Shown here piece by piece: positions 6,663-15,255 of a stretch of 18,291 bases of DNA. A program made the position numbers and the translations under genes. The notes under the pieces were generated by a model, which worked only from the letters and a program-made list of their open reading frames with translations, had not been told where the DNA came from and made no database searches. The DNA comes from JBGTBQ01 sp041749275 (lineage in GTDB: Bacteria > Acidobacteriota > Blastocatellia > Pyrinomonadales > Pyrinomonadaceae): the NCBI GenBank assembly GCA_041749275.1, contig JBGTBQ010000364.1:1-18291 (forward strand), written 5' to 3'. Position 1 is the stretch's first letter. Each line of letters opens with the position of its first letter.

Positions 6663-7754
6663 ATGAAAATACACGGCCCTCGTTTCGCCCGCGCCGGGTC
6701 AGTCGCGCTCGTGTTGCTGATGATTGCGTGCTTTATGTTGATGCCGTTCAGCGCCGCCCACCTGCGCGATGAAAAGGGCGTGCGCGTCGTCGCCGACGAG
6801 GCGTCGCGCCGTGTGGACGTGTTCGTTGACGGCCAGCCTTTCACGTCTTACATCTGGCCGGAGTCGCTAAAGAAGCCCGTGCTCTACCCGCTCCTGACGG
6901 CGGCGGGCACGCCCGTCACGCGCGGCTATCCGATGGAGCCGCGCGCGGGCGAACGTGTTGACCACCCGCACCACGTCGGTCTGTGGTTCAACCACGGCGA
7001 CCTCAACGGCGTTGATTTCTGGAACAACTCGACGACGCTGCCCGCCGACAGGCAGAGCAAGATGGGCACGATCACGCACCGGCGCGTCGTATCAGCGAAG
7101 GGCGGCAGAGAGAGCGGCGAGCTGGTCGTCGAGATGGACTGGGTGATGCCGGACGGCAAGGTCATTCTGCGTGAGACGACGAAGTTCATCTTCTACGCCG
7201 GGCGGAACCTGCGCGCGGTTGACCGGATCACGACCTTGACGGCGCAGGACGAGCGCGCCGTCTTCCGCGACAGCAAGGAGGGCGTCTTCGGCCTGCGCGT
7301 CCGGCGCGAACTCGAACAGCCCTCGGACAAAGCGGAAATCTTTACCGACGCGAGCGGCCAGCCGACTGAGATGGCGAAGCTGGACAATACCGGCGTCACC
7401 GGACTCTACCGGAGCAGTGAAGGGAAGGAAGGCGACGCCGTGTGGGGCACGCGCGGGCGCTGGACGATGTTGACGGGCAAGGTTGGCCGGGAGGCAATTA
7501 CGCTCGCCATGCTCGACCATCCAAAGAACGTCGGCTACCCGACGCACTGGCACGCGCGCGGTTATGGCCTCTTCGCCGCCAACCCTCTGGGCCTTGACGC
7601 CTTCACCGGCGGCAAGGAGAAACTGAACTTCACGCTCGAACCGAAACAGTTCGTCACCTTTCAGCATCGTCTGCTGATTCTTTCGGACGCAATCAAGCCC
7701 GACCGTCTGGAAGCGCAATACAAGCGTTTCACGGAAGGGGCGAAGCCGCTGTGA
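6663..7754 (+). CDS. Secreted PmoA-like DUF6807 family protein
   Basis: 363 residues with a hydrophobic signal segment (about 13-32, ending FSAAH). The signature is DHPHHVGLWFNHGDLNGVDFW at 100-120 (His-rich, probably at a ligand or metal site), with a second conserved region YPTHWHARGYGLFAANPLG near 295-315. The family is often labelled 'methane oxygenase PmoA', but it is not particulate methane monooxygenase. It is usually encoded next to Gfo/Idh/MocA oxidoreductases and sugar genes in Planctomycetes, Bacteroidetes and Acidobacteria; the biochemical role is largely unknown. ATG 6663 is 2 bases after the upstream stop with only a weak ribosome site, so translation is probably coupled. It faces the minus-strand gene at 7786-8925 across a 31-base gap in which no terminator was seen. 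Confidence 0.88.
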   Translation: MKIHGPRFARAGSVALVLLMIACFMLMPFSAAHLRDEKGVRVVADEASRRVDVFVDGQPFTSYIWPESLKKPVLYPLLTAAGTPVTRGYPMEPRAGERVDHPHHVGLWFNHGDLNGVDFWNNSTTLPADRQSKMGTITHRRVVSAKGGRESGELVVEMDWVMPDGKVILRETTKFIFYAGRNLRAVDRITTLTAQDERAVFRDSKEGVFGLRVRRELEQPSDKAEIFTDASGQPTEMAKLDNTGVTGLYRSSEGKEGDAVWGTRGRWTMLTGKVGREAITLAMLDHPKNVGYPTHWHARGYGLFAANPLGLDAFTGGKEKLNFTLEPKQFVTFQHRLLILSDAIKPDRLEAQYKRFTEGAKPL

Positions 7755-7785
7755 TTGGCCGTGCCGCTCGACTCTTGCGACGCGG

Positions 7786-8925
7786 TTAAAGCAACAAGGT
7801 CTCGACGCGGTGCGCGTGAACCATCGCCTCACACGGCGACCATGCGAAGACCGTAAAGCGACCGTCCTGCGACGCGACGAGGGCGACCGCGTCGCGCTGA
7901 TCCTGTGCGAACTGCGCCGCCGAGAGGTGGCGTGTCCCGCCGAGTTGTAAGGGAGAAACGACCGAGGCCGCAACGCTGACGACCGGCTCCGTCACAATCA
8001 CCTGCTCGATCTGCGTCCCGCCCTCCCGGCGCCCGATCTTCGCGCCGAACGCGAGCAACTCATACTGGTCGCTAATCAGCGCCGCGCCGTCCACCGCCGT
8101 CAGTCCCGCGACCGCCTCCAACGCATCAATGAGCGCCTCCTGCCATTCACGCGTCTTGCGTCCATCCGCGTCCCGGCGCATAAGATTCGCCAACTCGGTA
8201 TACGGAGGCTCCGCCGCGTACGTGACGGGCCGCACGATTGACTCGCGCCACGCTTCGGAGCCTTGCGGCACGACGAGCAGCAAGCCGCCGCGCCCGTGCG
8301 CGCGCATCGAGACGGCCAGTTGGACGAACACGTTCACCGTATCGCCCGTCGAAGCCGGCGAGCCGAAACCGAGCAACGACGTGACCGGAGCCGGGCAGTC
8401 GGGCAGAGCGCCGCCCGCTTCATCCACGATCTTGATCTGGTCGCCCTTGAGCACCGCCACGTTGATGTACTTGCCGTGCTCCTGTCCGCGCCGGTACTTG
8501 ACGACCAGCAGACCCGGCTCGATCACTTCCAGCACGAAACACAACTTCGGAATCGTGCGGGTCGTGCCCCACACATACATCCCGCCCGCGTCGTGCCAGA
8601 CGCCGAGGTGGATGCCGGGACGCTCGACGGCGGGCGCAAGCCGCGCGAGGGGCGCGGGGGTGAGCGGCAGTCGGTGCTCGAACGTGAGCGGCTGCCCCGC
8701 CTGTTCGGGCGGGAGGAAGGCGAGCGAAATCTTCGGCGCGTAACCTTCCTCGCGCCGCAGGCTTGCCCAGAACGCGGCGTCAATGATCGCTTCGATCATG
8801 CGCGCGTCCGGTAATGGCGCAAGCTCCCGCTGGCCCCGCTGCCGCGCCGACGCATGACGCCGGGCGAGATTCGATTGCACAGTGTCCGCGACGGCACGTG
8901 CTGGTGGATATGCCACTCTTGTCAT
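7786..8925 (-). CDS. DACNV-like protein with a DisA_N/diadenylate-cyclase-like C-terminal domain
   Basis: 379 residues, read right to left. ATG at 8925 is preceded by CAGGAA about 3-4 bases away. The N-terminal half (about 1-240) is a mixed alpha/beta sensor-like region with no recognised catalytic motif. The C-terminal part matches the layout of diadenylate cyclase domains: VDGAALI (278-284, the DGA motif), LLAFGAKI (290-297) and LGGTRHLSAAQF (328-339), then DAVALVASQDGRFTVFAW (345-362). In active c-di-AMP synthases the second motif is RHR; here it is RHL, so activity is doubtful. The family most like this is the 'probable sensor domain DACNV' group thought to be linked to nucleotide signalling; that assignment is from memory of motifs. 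It lies alone between convergent and divergent neighbours. Confidence 0.7.
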   Translation of the reverse strand: MTRVAYPPARAVADTVQSNLARRHASARQRGQRELAPLPDARMIEAIIDAAFWASLRREEGYAPKISLAFLPPEQAGQPLTFEHRLPLTPAPLARLAPAVERPGIHLGVWHDAGGMYVWGTTRTIPKLCFVLEVIEPGLLVVKYRRGQEHGKYINVAVLKGDQIKIVDEAGGALPDCPAPVTSLLGFGSPASTGDTVNVFVQLAVSMRAHGRGGLLLVVPQGSEAWRESIVRPVTYAAEPPYTELANLMRRDADGRKTREWQEALIDALEAVAGLTAVDGAALISDQYELLAFGAKIGRREGGTQIEQVIVTEPVVSVAASVVSPLQLGGTRHLSAAQFAQDQRDAVALVASQDGRFTVFAWSPCEAMVHAHRVETLLL

Positions 8926-8930
8926 AATTC

Positions 8931-9043
8931 CTGAGAGCGTGTCTCAAAAGCCCCGCGAGGGGCGAAATGTTTATAGCCCGCAGGCGTTCTCTGTTCTCTC
9001 TCAGCCCCGGAGGGGCGGCACCGCTTTTTAGACACGCTCTGAG
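8931..9043. repeat. Composite inverted repeat with GCCCC...GGGGC hairpins inside
   Basis: Terminal arms CTGAGAGCGTGTCT (8931-8944) and AGACACGCTCTGAG (9030-9043) are inverted with one mismatch. Inside are two small hairpins, GCCCCGCGAGGGGC near 8949-8963 and GCCCCGGAGGGGC near 9004-9016, separated by TTTATAGCCCGCAGGCG. Elements built on AGCCCCGGAGGGGCG are familiar intergenic repeats in several bacterial phyla. Here the terminal arms make it look like one bounded unit. It begins immediately upstream of the minus-strand DACNV-like gene. Confidence 0.7.
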
Positions 9044-9122
9044 ACCTCGATCATTCCAAAGTAGGAAGCGTTAGTATCGCGTCAATCGCGCCGCAGGTAA
9101 AAGCCGCTGAGATGACATGGTC

Positions 9123-9259
9123 TAGATCGGTTTGCAATCGAGTGTATGGATAGCGGCTTTGTCAGTACCGCCTGCGGGAGCGGGCGGGTCTGGCGTGGCA
9201 ACCACCCGCCCGCTACCGCAGGCGGTACTGACCCATACACGCAAGTGAAAACCGATCTA
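9123..9259. repeat. Nested inverted repeat, 'CCGCCTGCGG' family, copy 2, with outer arms
   Basis: Inner arms 9161-9189 and 9204-9232 are complementary over 29 bp with one mismatch (core TACCGCCTGCGG, shared with 2000-2082). Outside them, 9123-9149 and 9233-9259 are also complementary: the first 11 bp (TAGATCGGTTT) and last 8 bp (GTGTATGG) are exact, and the middle 8 positions are half matched. Left and right outer arms stay in register, with an 11-base bulge only on the left inner side. The whole 137-bp unit can fold into one long hairpin and resembles a miniature non-autonomous element. Confidence 0.85.
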
Positions 9260-9476
9260 ATTTATCAGAATACAACCCTCTTGCTGGAATAAACGAATGA
9301 ATAAACACGACGACACGACGACGAGTTCAAGCGCGAGGCTGCCCGGAAGAGGTTGCCGTCGCGGCGGTCTTTCCCGTCTCGGACGCGGTTACTTTTATCG
9401 CCGGACAGACTCACGTCGTTTATGATGAGATGTCCGCGTCCAGCATGAACTCGGCAGCCATCGGTAAAATTTTATA

Positions 9477-9483
9477 GGAAGGA
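9477..9483 (+). promoter_or_regulatory. Shine-Dalgarno for the GH3 gene
   Basis: GGAAGGA precedes two possible starts, TTG 9488 (spacing 4) and ATG 9494 (spacing 10). ATG is preferred because it is the standard codon, although the spacing is slightly long. Confidence 0.55.
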
Positions 9484-9493
9484 AAACTTGCAG

Positions 9494-11887
<2,394 letters not shown>

Positions 11888-12001
11888 ACAGGGCTGCCAG
11901 ACTCCTACGTCGGGAGCGAGCCATGAAATGCCGTCATCGTGCCGTCTCGGTGGGGTTGGTTCTTAATCGAAAGTCGCAAAGCGGAAGAGGAGACATAAAG
12001 A

Positions 12002-12062
12002 GCGTGTGAGCCACGCGCCGTAGGTTCATCATGGTTTGATCGCCACATGCGACCTCACACGC
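12002..12062. repeat. Spaced 9-bp inverted repeat in the GH3-msrB gap
   Basis: GCGTGTGAG (12002-12010) and CTCACACGC (12054-12062) are exact complements 43 bases apart. The surrounding gap (11888-12142) shows no gene and no T-rich terminator. It may be chance or part of a structured 3' region between converging transcripts. Confidence 0.3.
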
Positions 12063-12142
12063 GGCGACCGCATGATGGAATTCGCGCGGGAAGGCGCCGC
12101 GAAGCGTGGGGCGCGGAAGGATTGAGGCCGTCCCGCGACTCG

Positions 12143-12541
12143 TCATTCCTGCTTCTCCAGATCGAGCACGACCGAGTTGATGCAGTAGCGCAGGCCGGTC
12201 GGGCGCGGGCCGTCGTCGAAGACGTGTCCGAGGTGCGAGTCGCAAGCGGCGCATAAAACTTCGGTGCGAACCATCCCGTGGCTGGTGTCAACTTCGGTGC
12301 GGACGTTCTCTTCCTCGTTCGGCGCGGTGAAGCTCGGCCAGCCGCAGCCCGAATCGAACTTCGCGTCCGAGCTGAACAACTCGTTGCCGCACGCCGCGCA
12401 CTTGTAGACGCCCTCCTCCTTCGAGTCGTGATACTCGCCCGTGAAGGCCCGCTCCGTCCCTTTCTGGCGGGCGACGCGATACTGCTCCGGCGTCAGTTGT
12501 TGCCGCCACTCTTCGTCCGTTTTGGTAATCTTTCGCGTCAT
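12143..12541 (-). CDS. msrB: Peptide-methionine (R)-S-oxide reductase MsrB
   Basis: 132 residues, full length for a single-domain MsrB, which reduces the R form of methionine sulfoxide in oxidised proteins using thioredoxin. The structural zinc site has its two CxxC pairs (Cys48/Cys51 in CAACGNELF and Cys97/Cys100 in CAACDSHLGHVF). The catalytic Cys120 lies in GLRYCINSVVL, and CGWPSF is at 66-71, where Cys66 is a candidate resolving cysteine. GHVFDDGPRPTGLRY is the usual substrate-binding run. No signal peptide, so it is cytoplasmic. ATG 12541 is read from the minus strand; GGGA lies about 6 bases before it. It is divergent from the GGQ-domain gene at 12702, so the 160-base gap must hold both promoters. 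Confidence 0.97.
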   Translation of the reverse strand: MTRKITKTDEEWRQQLTPEQYRVARQKGTERAFTGEYHDSKEEGVYKCAACGNELFSSDAKFDSGCGWPSFTAPNEEENVRTEVDTSHGMVRTEVLCAACDSHLGHVFDDGPRPTGLRYCINSVVLDLEKQE

Positions 12542-12667
12542 CCTTGATCCCCCTTAACCTCTCAATCGAATTCGCGCCGCACACCGACCGGCCCGGTTCG
12601 CCGCGGCACGCTTTCGCACACGCGCATCATAGCAGCATTCACGACTCGCGCGTTTGCGGTATCATCA

Positions 12668-12682
12668 CAATCGAAACGATTG
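12668..12682. promoter_or_regulatory. Short palindrome in a divergent intergenic region
   Basis: CAATCG-AAA-CGATTG is a perfect 6-bp inverted repeat with a 3-base centre, located 19 bases before ATG 12702. It could be an operator or a small 5'-UTR hairpin; nothing else in the sequence supports a specific regulator. Confidence 0.25.
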
Positions 12683-12701
12683 CCCTGACCATGAGGCGCC
12701 G

Positions 12702-13049
12702 ATGATCTTACTGCCAGAGTCCGACGAAGACCTGTTACGCGAGTGCGAGGTCGAGACCTTCCGCGCGAGCGGCCCCGGCGGCCAGCACGTCAACAAGACG
12801 GAGACGGCAGTCCGGCTCAGACACCCGCCCTCCGGCGTCGTCGTCACCTCGCGGCAGGAGCGCAGCCAATATCGGAACAAGGCTTTGTGCCTGCGGAAAC
12901 TGCGCGCGCGCGTCGAGCAGTTGAACCACCGTCCCGCCAAGCGCGTCCCCACGCGCCTCCCGCGCGGCGCGAAGAATCGCACGCTGGAAGCGAAGGCGCG
13001 GCGCTCGCGTGTCAAGCGTCTGCGCTCGAAGCCGTCGGCGGACGAGTGA
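12702..13049 (+). CDS. Stand-alone peptide chain release factor-like (GGQ domain) protein
   Basis: 115 residues. The RF-1 domain motif ASGPGGQHVNKTETAVRLRH (22-41) contains the GGQ (26-28) that triggers peptidyl-tRNA hydrolysis. The domain is followed by a very basic C-terminal tail (Lys/Arg-rich from about 64 to 110), as in ribosome-rescue factors such as ArfB, which enter the empty mRNA channel with such a tail. It lacks the codon-recognition domains of RF1/RF2. ATG 12702 is chosen because TGAGG lies 5 bases upstream and the product then begins at a natural N-terminus; an in-frame TTG 12654 would add an unconvincing extension. It may be a rescue hydrolase or one of the smaller RF-like proteins of unknown role. 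It is divergent from msrB. Confidence 0.88.
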   Translation: MILLPESDEDLLRECEVETFRASGPGGQHVNKTETAVRLRHPPSGVVVTSRQERSQYRNKALCLRKLRARVEQLNHRPAKRVPTRLPRGAKNRTLEAKARRSRVKRLRSKPSADE

Positions 13050-13225
13050 AGGATGTCGGCGCGGCGAGCACGCGCCCGGCGTTCGCCGGCCCGCGCCCGA
13101 AGTCTGACTTCAATTCGGCCAGAGGGTCAGGTTCCGGCATCGGTTGACGGTCAAGCGTCCCTTGCGGGGTGGAAAAGATGTGCCCGTCAGGGGTCTGTGC
13201 CAACACGATTTTGGAATTGCGCGGG

Positions 13226-13249
13226 GGCTAATCTATCTCCAGATTAGCC
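13226..13249. repeat. Perfect 9-bp hairpin next to the repeat
   Basis: GGCTAATCT (13226-13234) pairs exactly with AGATTAGCC (13241-13249) around a 6-base loop. Its right arm overlaps the left edge of the larger inverted repeat, so it may be a leftover boundary structure of that element. Confidence 0.6.
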
Positions 13250-13377
13250 ACGGAGACACAGAGAGGGACGGAGATCGAGACCAGAAAAAATCGTTGATGA
13301 GCGGTGAGCATTTGACCGCTCAAAGTTCACTTTTCGTCGGTGATTCATCTCCGTGCCTCTGCGTCTTCGTGGTCAGT
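13244..13377. repeat. Imperfect inverted repeat of the 'CACAGAG' family, copy 2
   Basis: The left arm 13244-13275 (GCCACGGAGACACAGAGAGG core) and right arm 13347-13377 (CGTGCCTCTGCGTCTTCGTGG core) are near-complementary, with about 70 bases between them. The arms are recognisably the same family as 531-618, but this copy has a much longer centre (GATCGAGACCAG ... GTTCACTTTTCG). Confidence 0.7.
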
Positions 13378-13527
13378 ACCGAAAATGAAGTGACCCTGCC
13401 CTTTTGCTCTGCTCCTTTCTCCACGGCACTGTGTTTGCTACTATGCGTAGCAGCGATTGGTGGCCCCCTCTGAAAGTTAGGATAACTCTCTCCCTTTAAA
13501 CAAACTTGAGAAGCTTGGAGGCAGGAG

Positions 13528-13899
13528 ATGAGATTCGATATTCGGACACTGAGGCGGACGATAAGCGGACTCGCCATCGCGGCGTTGTTGCTTGTCGGCT
13601 CGCTCTCCCCGGCTCTGGCACAGGGTAAAAAAAATAAGAAGCACAAAGACCGTGGCAATCACTATGGTTGGACGCGCGGTCGCCACGTCGGCTGGCAACA
13701 CAGCCGCCACCGTGGGCGACAGTGGCGCGATGAAGACAACCGGAGATCACGTCGCCGCGCCTACTCGCGGCATCGTCGCAACGAGCGGCGCGATTCTCGT
13801 CGTTACCAGCGCCGGAACCGCGTCGCCTACTACGGCCCGCCCGCCCGCGAATGGCAGACACAGCGGCGCAACGCCAACTGGCGCAACCGCCGTTACTAA
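13528..13899 (+). CDS. Small secreted arginine-rich protein of unknown function
   Basis: 123 residues. A clear signal peptide (TLRRTISGLAIAALLLVGSL, then SPALAQ) is predicted to be cleaved after Ala31 or Gln32. The mature part is extremely basic: KKNKKHKD at 35-41, then dense Arg with His, Tyr, Trp and Asn and hardly any hydrophobic core, including two RRY or YY-rich spots at the end. That composition suggests an intrinsically disordered, nucleic-acid- or polyanion-binding envelope protein, but no domain is recognised. GGAG at 13517-13520 and GGAG just before ATG 13528 support the start. A strong terminator begins 20 bases after the stop, so it is a monocistronic or last gene. Confidence 0.75.
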   Translation: MRFDIRTLRRTISGLAIAALLLVGSLSPALAQGKKNKKHKDRGNHYGWTRGRHVGWQHSRHRGRQWRDEDNRRSRRRAYSRHRRNERRDSRRYQRRNRVAYYGPPAREWQTQRRNANWRNRRY

Positions 13900-13918
13900 C
13901 ACTAAACCCCAGCACACG

Positions 13919-13953
13919 AAGGCGGGCGCGAACGAGATCGCGCCCGCCTTTTT
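13919..13953 (+). terminator. Strong intrinsic terminator
   Basis: GGCGGGCGCG (13921-13930) pairs perfectly with CGCGCCCGCC (13939-13948) around an 8-base loop, extended by two A-T pairs, and is followed by TTTTT (13949-13953). It sits 20 bases after the arginine-rich gene. Confidence 0.93.
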
Positions 13954-14135
13954 AGTCTAAAGCCGCGCGCTGCACACGACCTTGTGACAGCCCTTTCTCT
14001 TCTCGTTAATCTGACGCTATCCAGACAGCCCTTCACAATCGAACAACCCCGAGGCGCTTTCCGTCGTATACTGTCTTGATGAAAAGGGGAAAGAAGAATC
14101 AGGAAATCTGGCCGGACGTTCTAAAAGAAGTGGAT

Positions 14136-14142
14136 AAAGGAG
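14136..14142 (+). promoter_or_regulatory. Shine-Dalgarno that decides the SPFH start
   Basis: AAAGGAG lies 5 bases before ATG 14148. The upstream in-frame ATGs at 14076 and 14079 lack such a site, so 14148 is preferred. A TATACT hexamer at 14067-14072 could be a -10 element placing the transcript start near 14079. Confidence 0.7.
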
Positions 14143-14147
14143 AATCT

Positions 14148-14978
14148 ATGCCGAATGGTAAGTACGGCGTCGCCGGGGCGGTGCTCGTCGCCGTTCTCGC
14201 GCTCGTTGTCGTCGGGGCGGTCTACGCCAACATCAATTACACGCAGGAGGGCACGGTCAAGGTCGTCACATATTTCGGGAGGATCGAAAAGGTTTATCAC
14301 CCGGACGACGGCTGGTTCACGACGCTCGCGCCGGGCCGCGAGGCTTACGAGGTGAATATCAAATCGTTCACGGAAAAAGCGCCGGTGCGCGTGACGAGCA
14401 GGGACAACGCCGCGCTGCAAGTCGAGATTTCGGTCACAGCTTTCACTGATGGCACCAAGGTCGAGGAGTACGTGCGGAAGTACGGCTTCGACGAGGCGCA
14501 GCGCCACACGCGGCGGAACGAGATTCTGCACGGGCTGATTCAGACCGAGGCGCGCAACGCTTTCTCGGAATACGGCGCCTACGAGATTTACGCCAATCAG
14601 GAGAACATCCAGAAACGCATCCTCGAAACGCTGAAGCCGCAGCTCGCCAATCAACTCCTCCTCATCACCGAATCGGTGCAGATCGGCAACCCGGATTTTC
14701 TCGACGACCGCATCGAGGCGGCGGCGTCCGGCGTCGTCGCCAACGAAAAGCAGAAGCAGGCCGAGGAGGCGCGCTTAGAAGCCGCGAAGATCGGCGCGCA
14801 GACCAAGCAGATCGAGGCGCTCACGTTCGCCAATCCGGCGCTGCTTGAGATCAAGAAGCTCGAACTGCAACTCGAAATCGAGCGCGCACGAGCCGAAGGC
14901 ATCAAGAACCATCAGGGGGCGCTCACGATCATGTACGGCAACCCCGGCGTTCAGGTGCAGCTACCGTCGGGGAGGTGA
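14148..14978 (+). CDS. SPFH/band-7 (prohibitin-like) membrane protein
   Basis: 276 residues from ATG 14148. One N-terminal transmembrane segment (about 7-26, Ala/Val/Leu rich) is followed by the band-7 core: INYTQEGTVKVVTYFGRIEKV (29-49), GWFTTLAPG, then VRVTSRDNAALQVEISVTAF (79-98), typical of prohibitin-like SPFH beta-strands. The C-terminal half is a long charged helix (about 190-255, KQKQAEEARLEAAKIGAQ) that would form the coiled-coil belt of ring-shaped SPFH assemblies. Such proteins organise membrane microdomains and act with membrane proteases. The tail is hydrophilic with no second membrane span. It is followed 7 bases later by a 50-residue membrane protein, suggesting a two-gene unit. 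The specific subtype is not clear. Confidence 0.88.
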   Translation: MPNGKYGVAGAVLVAVLALVVVGAVYANINYTQEGTVKVVTYFGRIEKVYHPDDGWFTTLAPGREAYEVNIKSFTEKAPVRVTSRDNAALQVEISVTAFTDGTKVEEYVRKYGFDEAQRHTRRNEILHGLIQTEARNAFSEYGAYEIYANQENIQKRILETLKPQLANQLLLITESVQIGNPDFLDDRIEAAASGVVANEKQKQAEEARLEAAKIGAQTKQIEALTFANPALLEIKKLELQLEIERARAEGIKNHQGALTIMYGNPGVQVQLPSGR

Positions 14979-14985
14979 ATTTGCG

Positions 14986-15138
14986 ATGAGATTTCTGGTG
15001 TTATTCTGGGTCGCGGTCGAGATACTGCAAATCGTCGTCATCGGCATTCTCGTCGTCGGCTACCGCAACTTGCAGCGCAAGGTGGAAGGTGACTTCAGGT
15101 TCGAGAACCGCCCGCCGCGCTCGGTGACGGAAGACTGA
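14986..15138 (+). CDS. 50-residue single-span membrane protein in operon with the SPFH gene
   Basis: 50 residues, one hydrophobic helix (about 3-26, MRFLVLFWVAVEILQIVV...), then a positively charged NLQRKVE and a short polar tail ending SVTED. GGAGG (14971-14975) is 10 bases before ATG 14986, overlapping the end of the SPFH gene, and the gap to that gene is only 7 bases. It is followed by the bidirectional terminator at 15198. It may be an accessory subunit of the SPFH assembly; no family is recognised. The placement, ribosome site and a clean membrane segment argue that it is real rather than a chance frame. Confidence 0.7.
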   Translation: MRFLVLFWVAVEILQIVVIGILVVGYRNLQRKVEGDFRFENRPPRSVTED

Positions 15139-15197
15139 CGGCGCAGGCTCGCGTCTCGAAGCGAGTCGCGCCGTCGGGATGACGGAACGCAGGAAGG

Positions 15198-15243
15198 AAA
15201 GAGGGTCTGACGAAGCTTGAACTACTTCGTCAGACCCTCTTTT
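15198..15243. terminator. Bidirectional intrinsic terminator between converging genes
   Basis: AAAGAGGGTCTGACGAAG (15198-15215) and CTTCGTCAGACCCTCTTT (15225-15242) form a perfect 18-bp stem with a 9-base loop and a T-run on both strands, since the left arm starts with A's. It serves the SPFH operon on plus and the haloperoxidase gene on minus. Confidence 0.93.
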
Positions 15244-15255
15244 GTGCGTGCCAGA

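Larger units (their letters stand above)
8926..9493. other. Gene-free stretch carrying two different inverted-repeat elements
   Basis: No convincing coding region was seen on either strand in this 568-base gap between divergent genes. It holds the repeats described at 8931-9043 and 9123-9259. The remaining 230 bases before the glycosidase gene contain a TATGAT hexamer at 9421-9426 that could be a -10 element, but no good -35 partner was found. Confidence 0.7.
13050..13527. other. Gene-free gap with hairpins and a 'CACAGAG' repeat
   Basis: No supported gene was seen in these 478 bases. A 14-base hairpin CCGGCG-TT-CGCCGG is at 13076-13089 without a T-tract. The inverted repeat copy is at 13244-13377. 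The minus strand between about 13012 and 13230 stays open and reads like degenerate protein (see findings). Confidence 0.6.

Noticed and set aside
8931..9259. CRISPR array
   Set aside because: The repeats here are inverted and of different families, not regularly spaced direct repeats, and no cas genes were seen.
12278..12547. Plus-strand frame opposite msrB
   Set aside because: It is a shadow of the well-supported MsrB gene with all cysteine motifs in place.
13592..13960. A 122-residue frame overlapping the arginine-rich gene
   Set aside because: It runs through the strong terminator at 13919-13953 and lacks a ribosome site, whereas the other frame has a signal peptide and a good Shine-Dalgarno.
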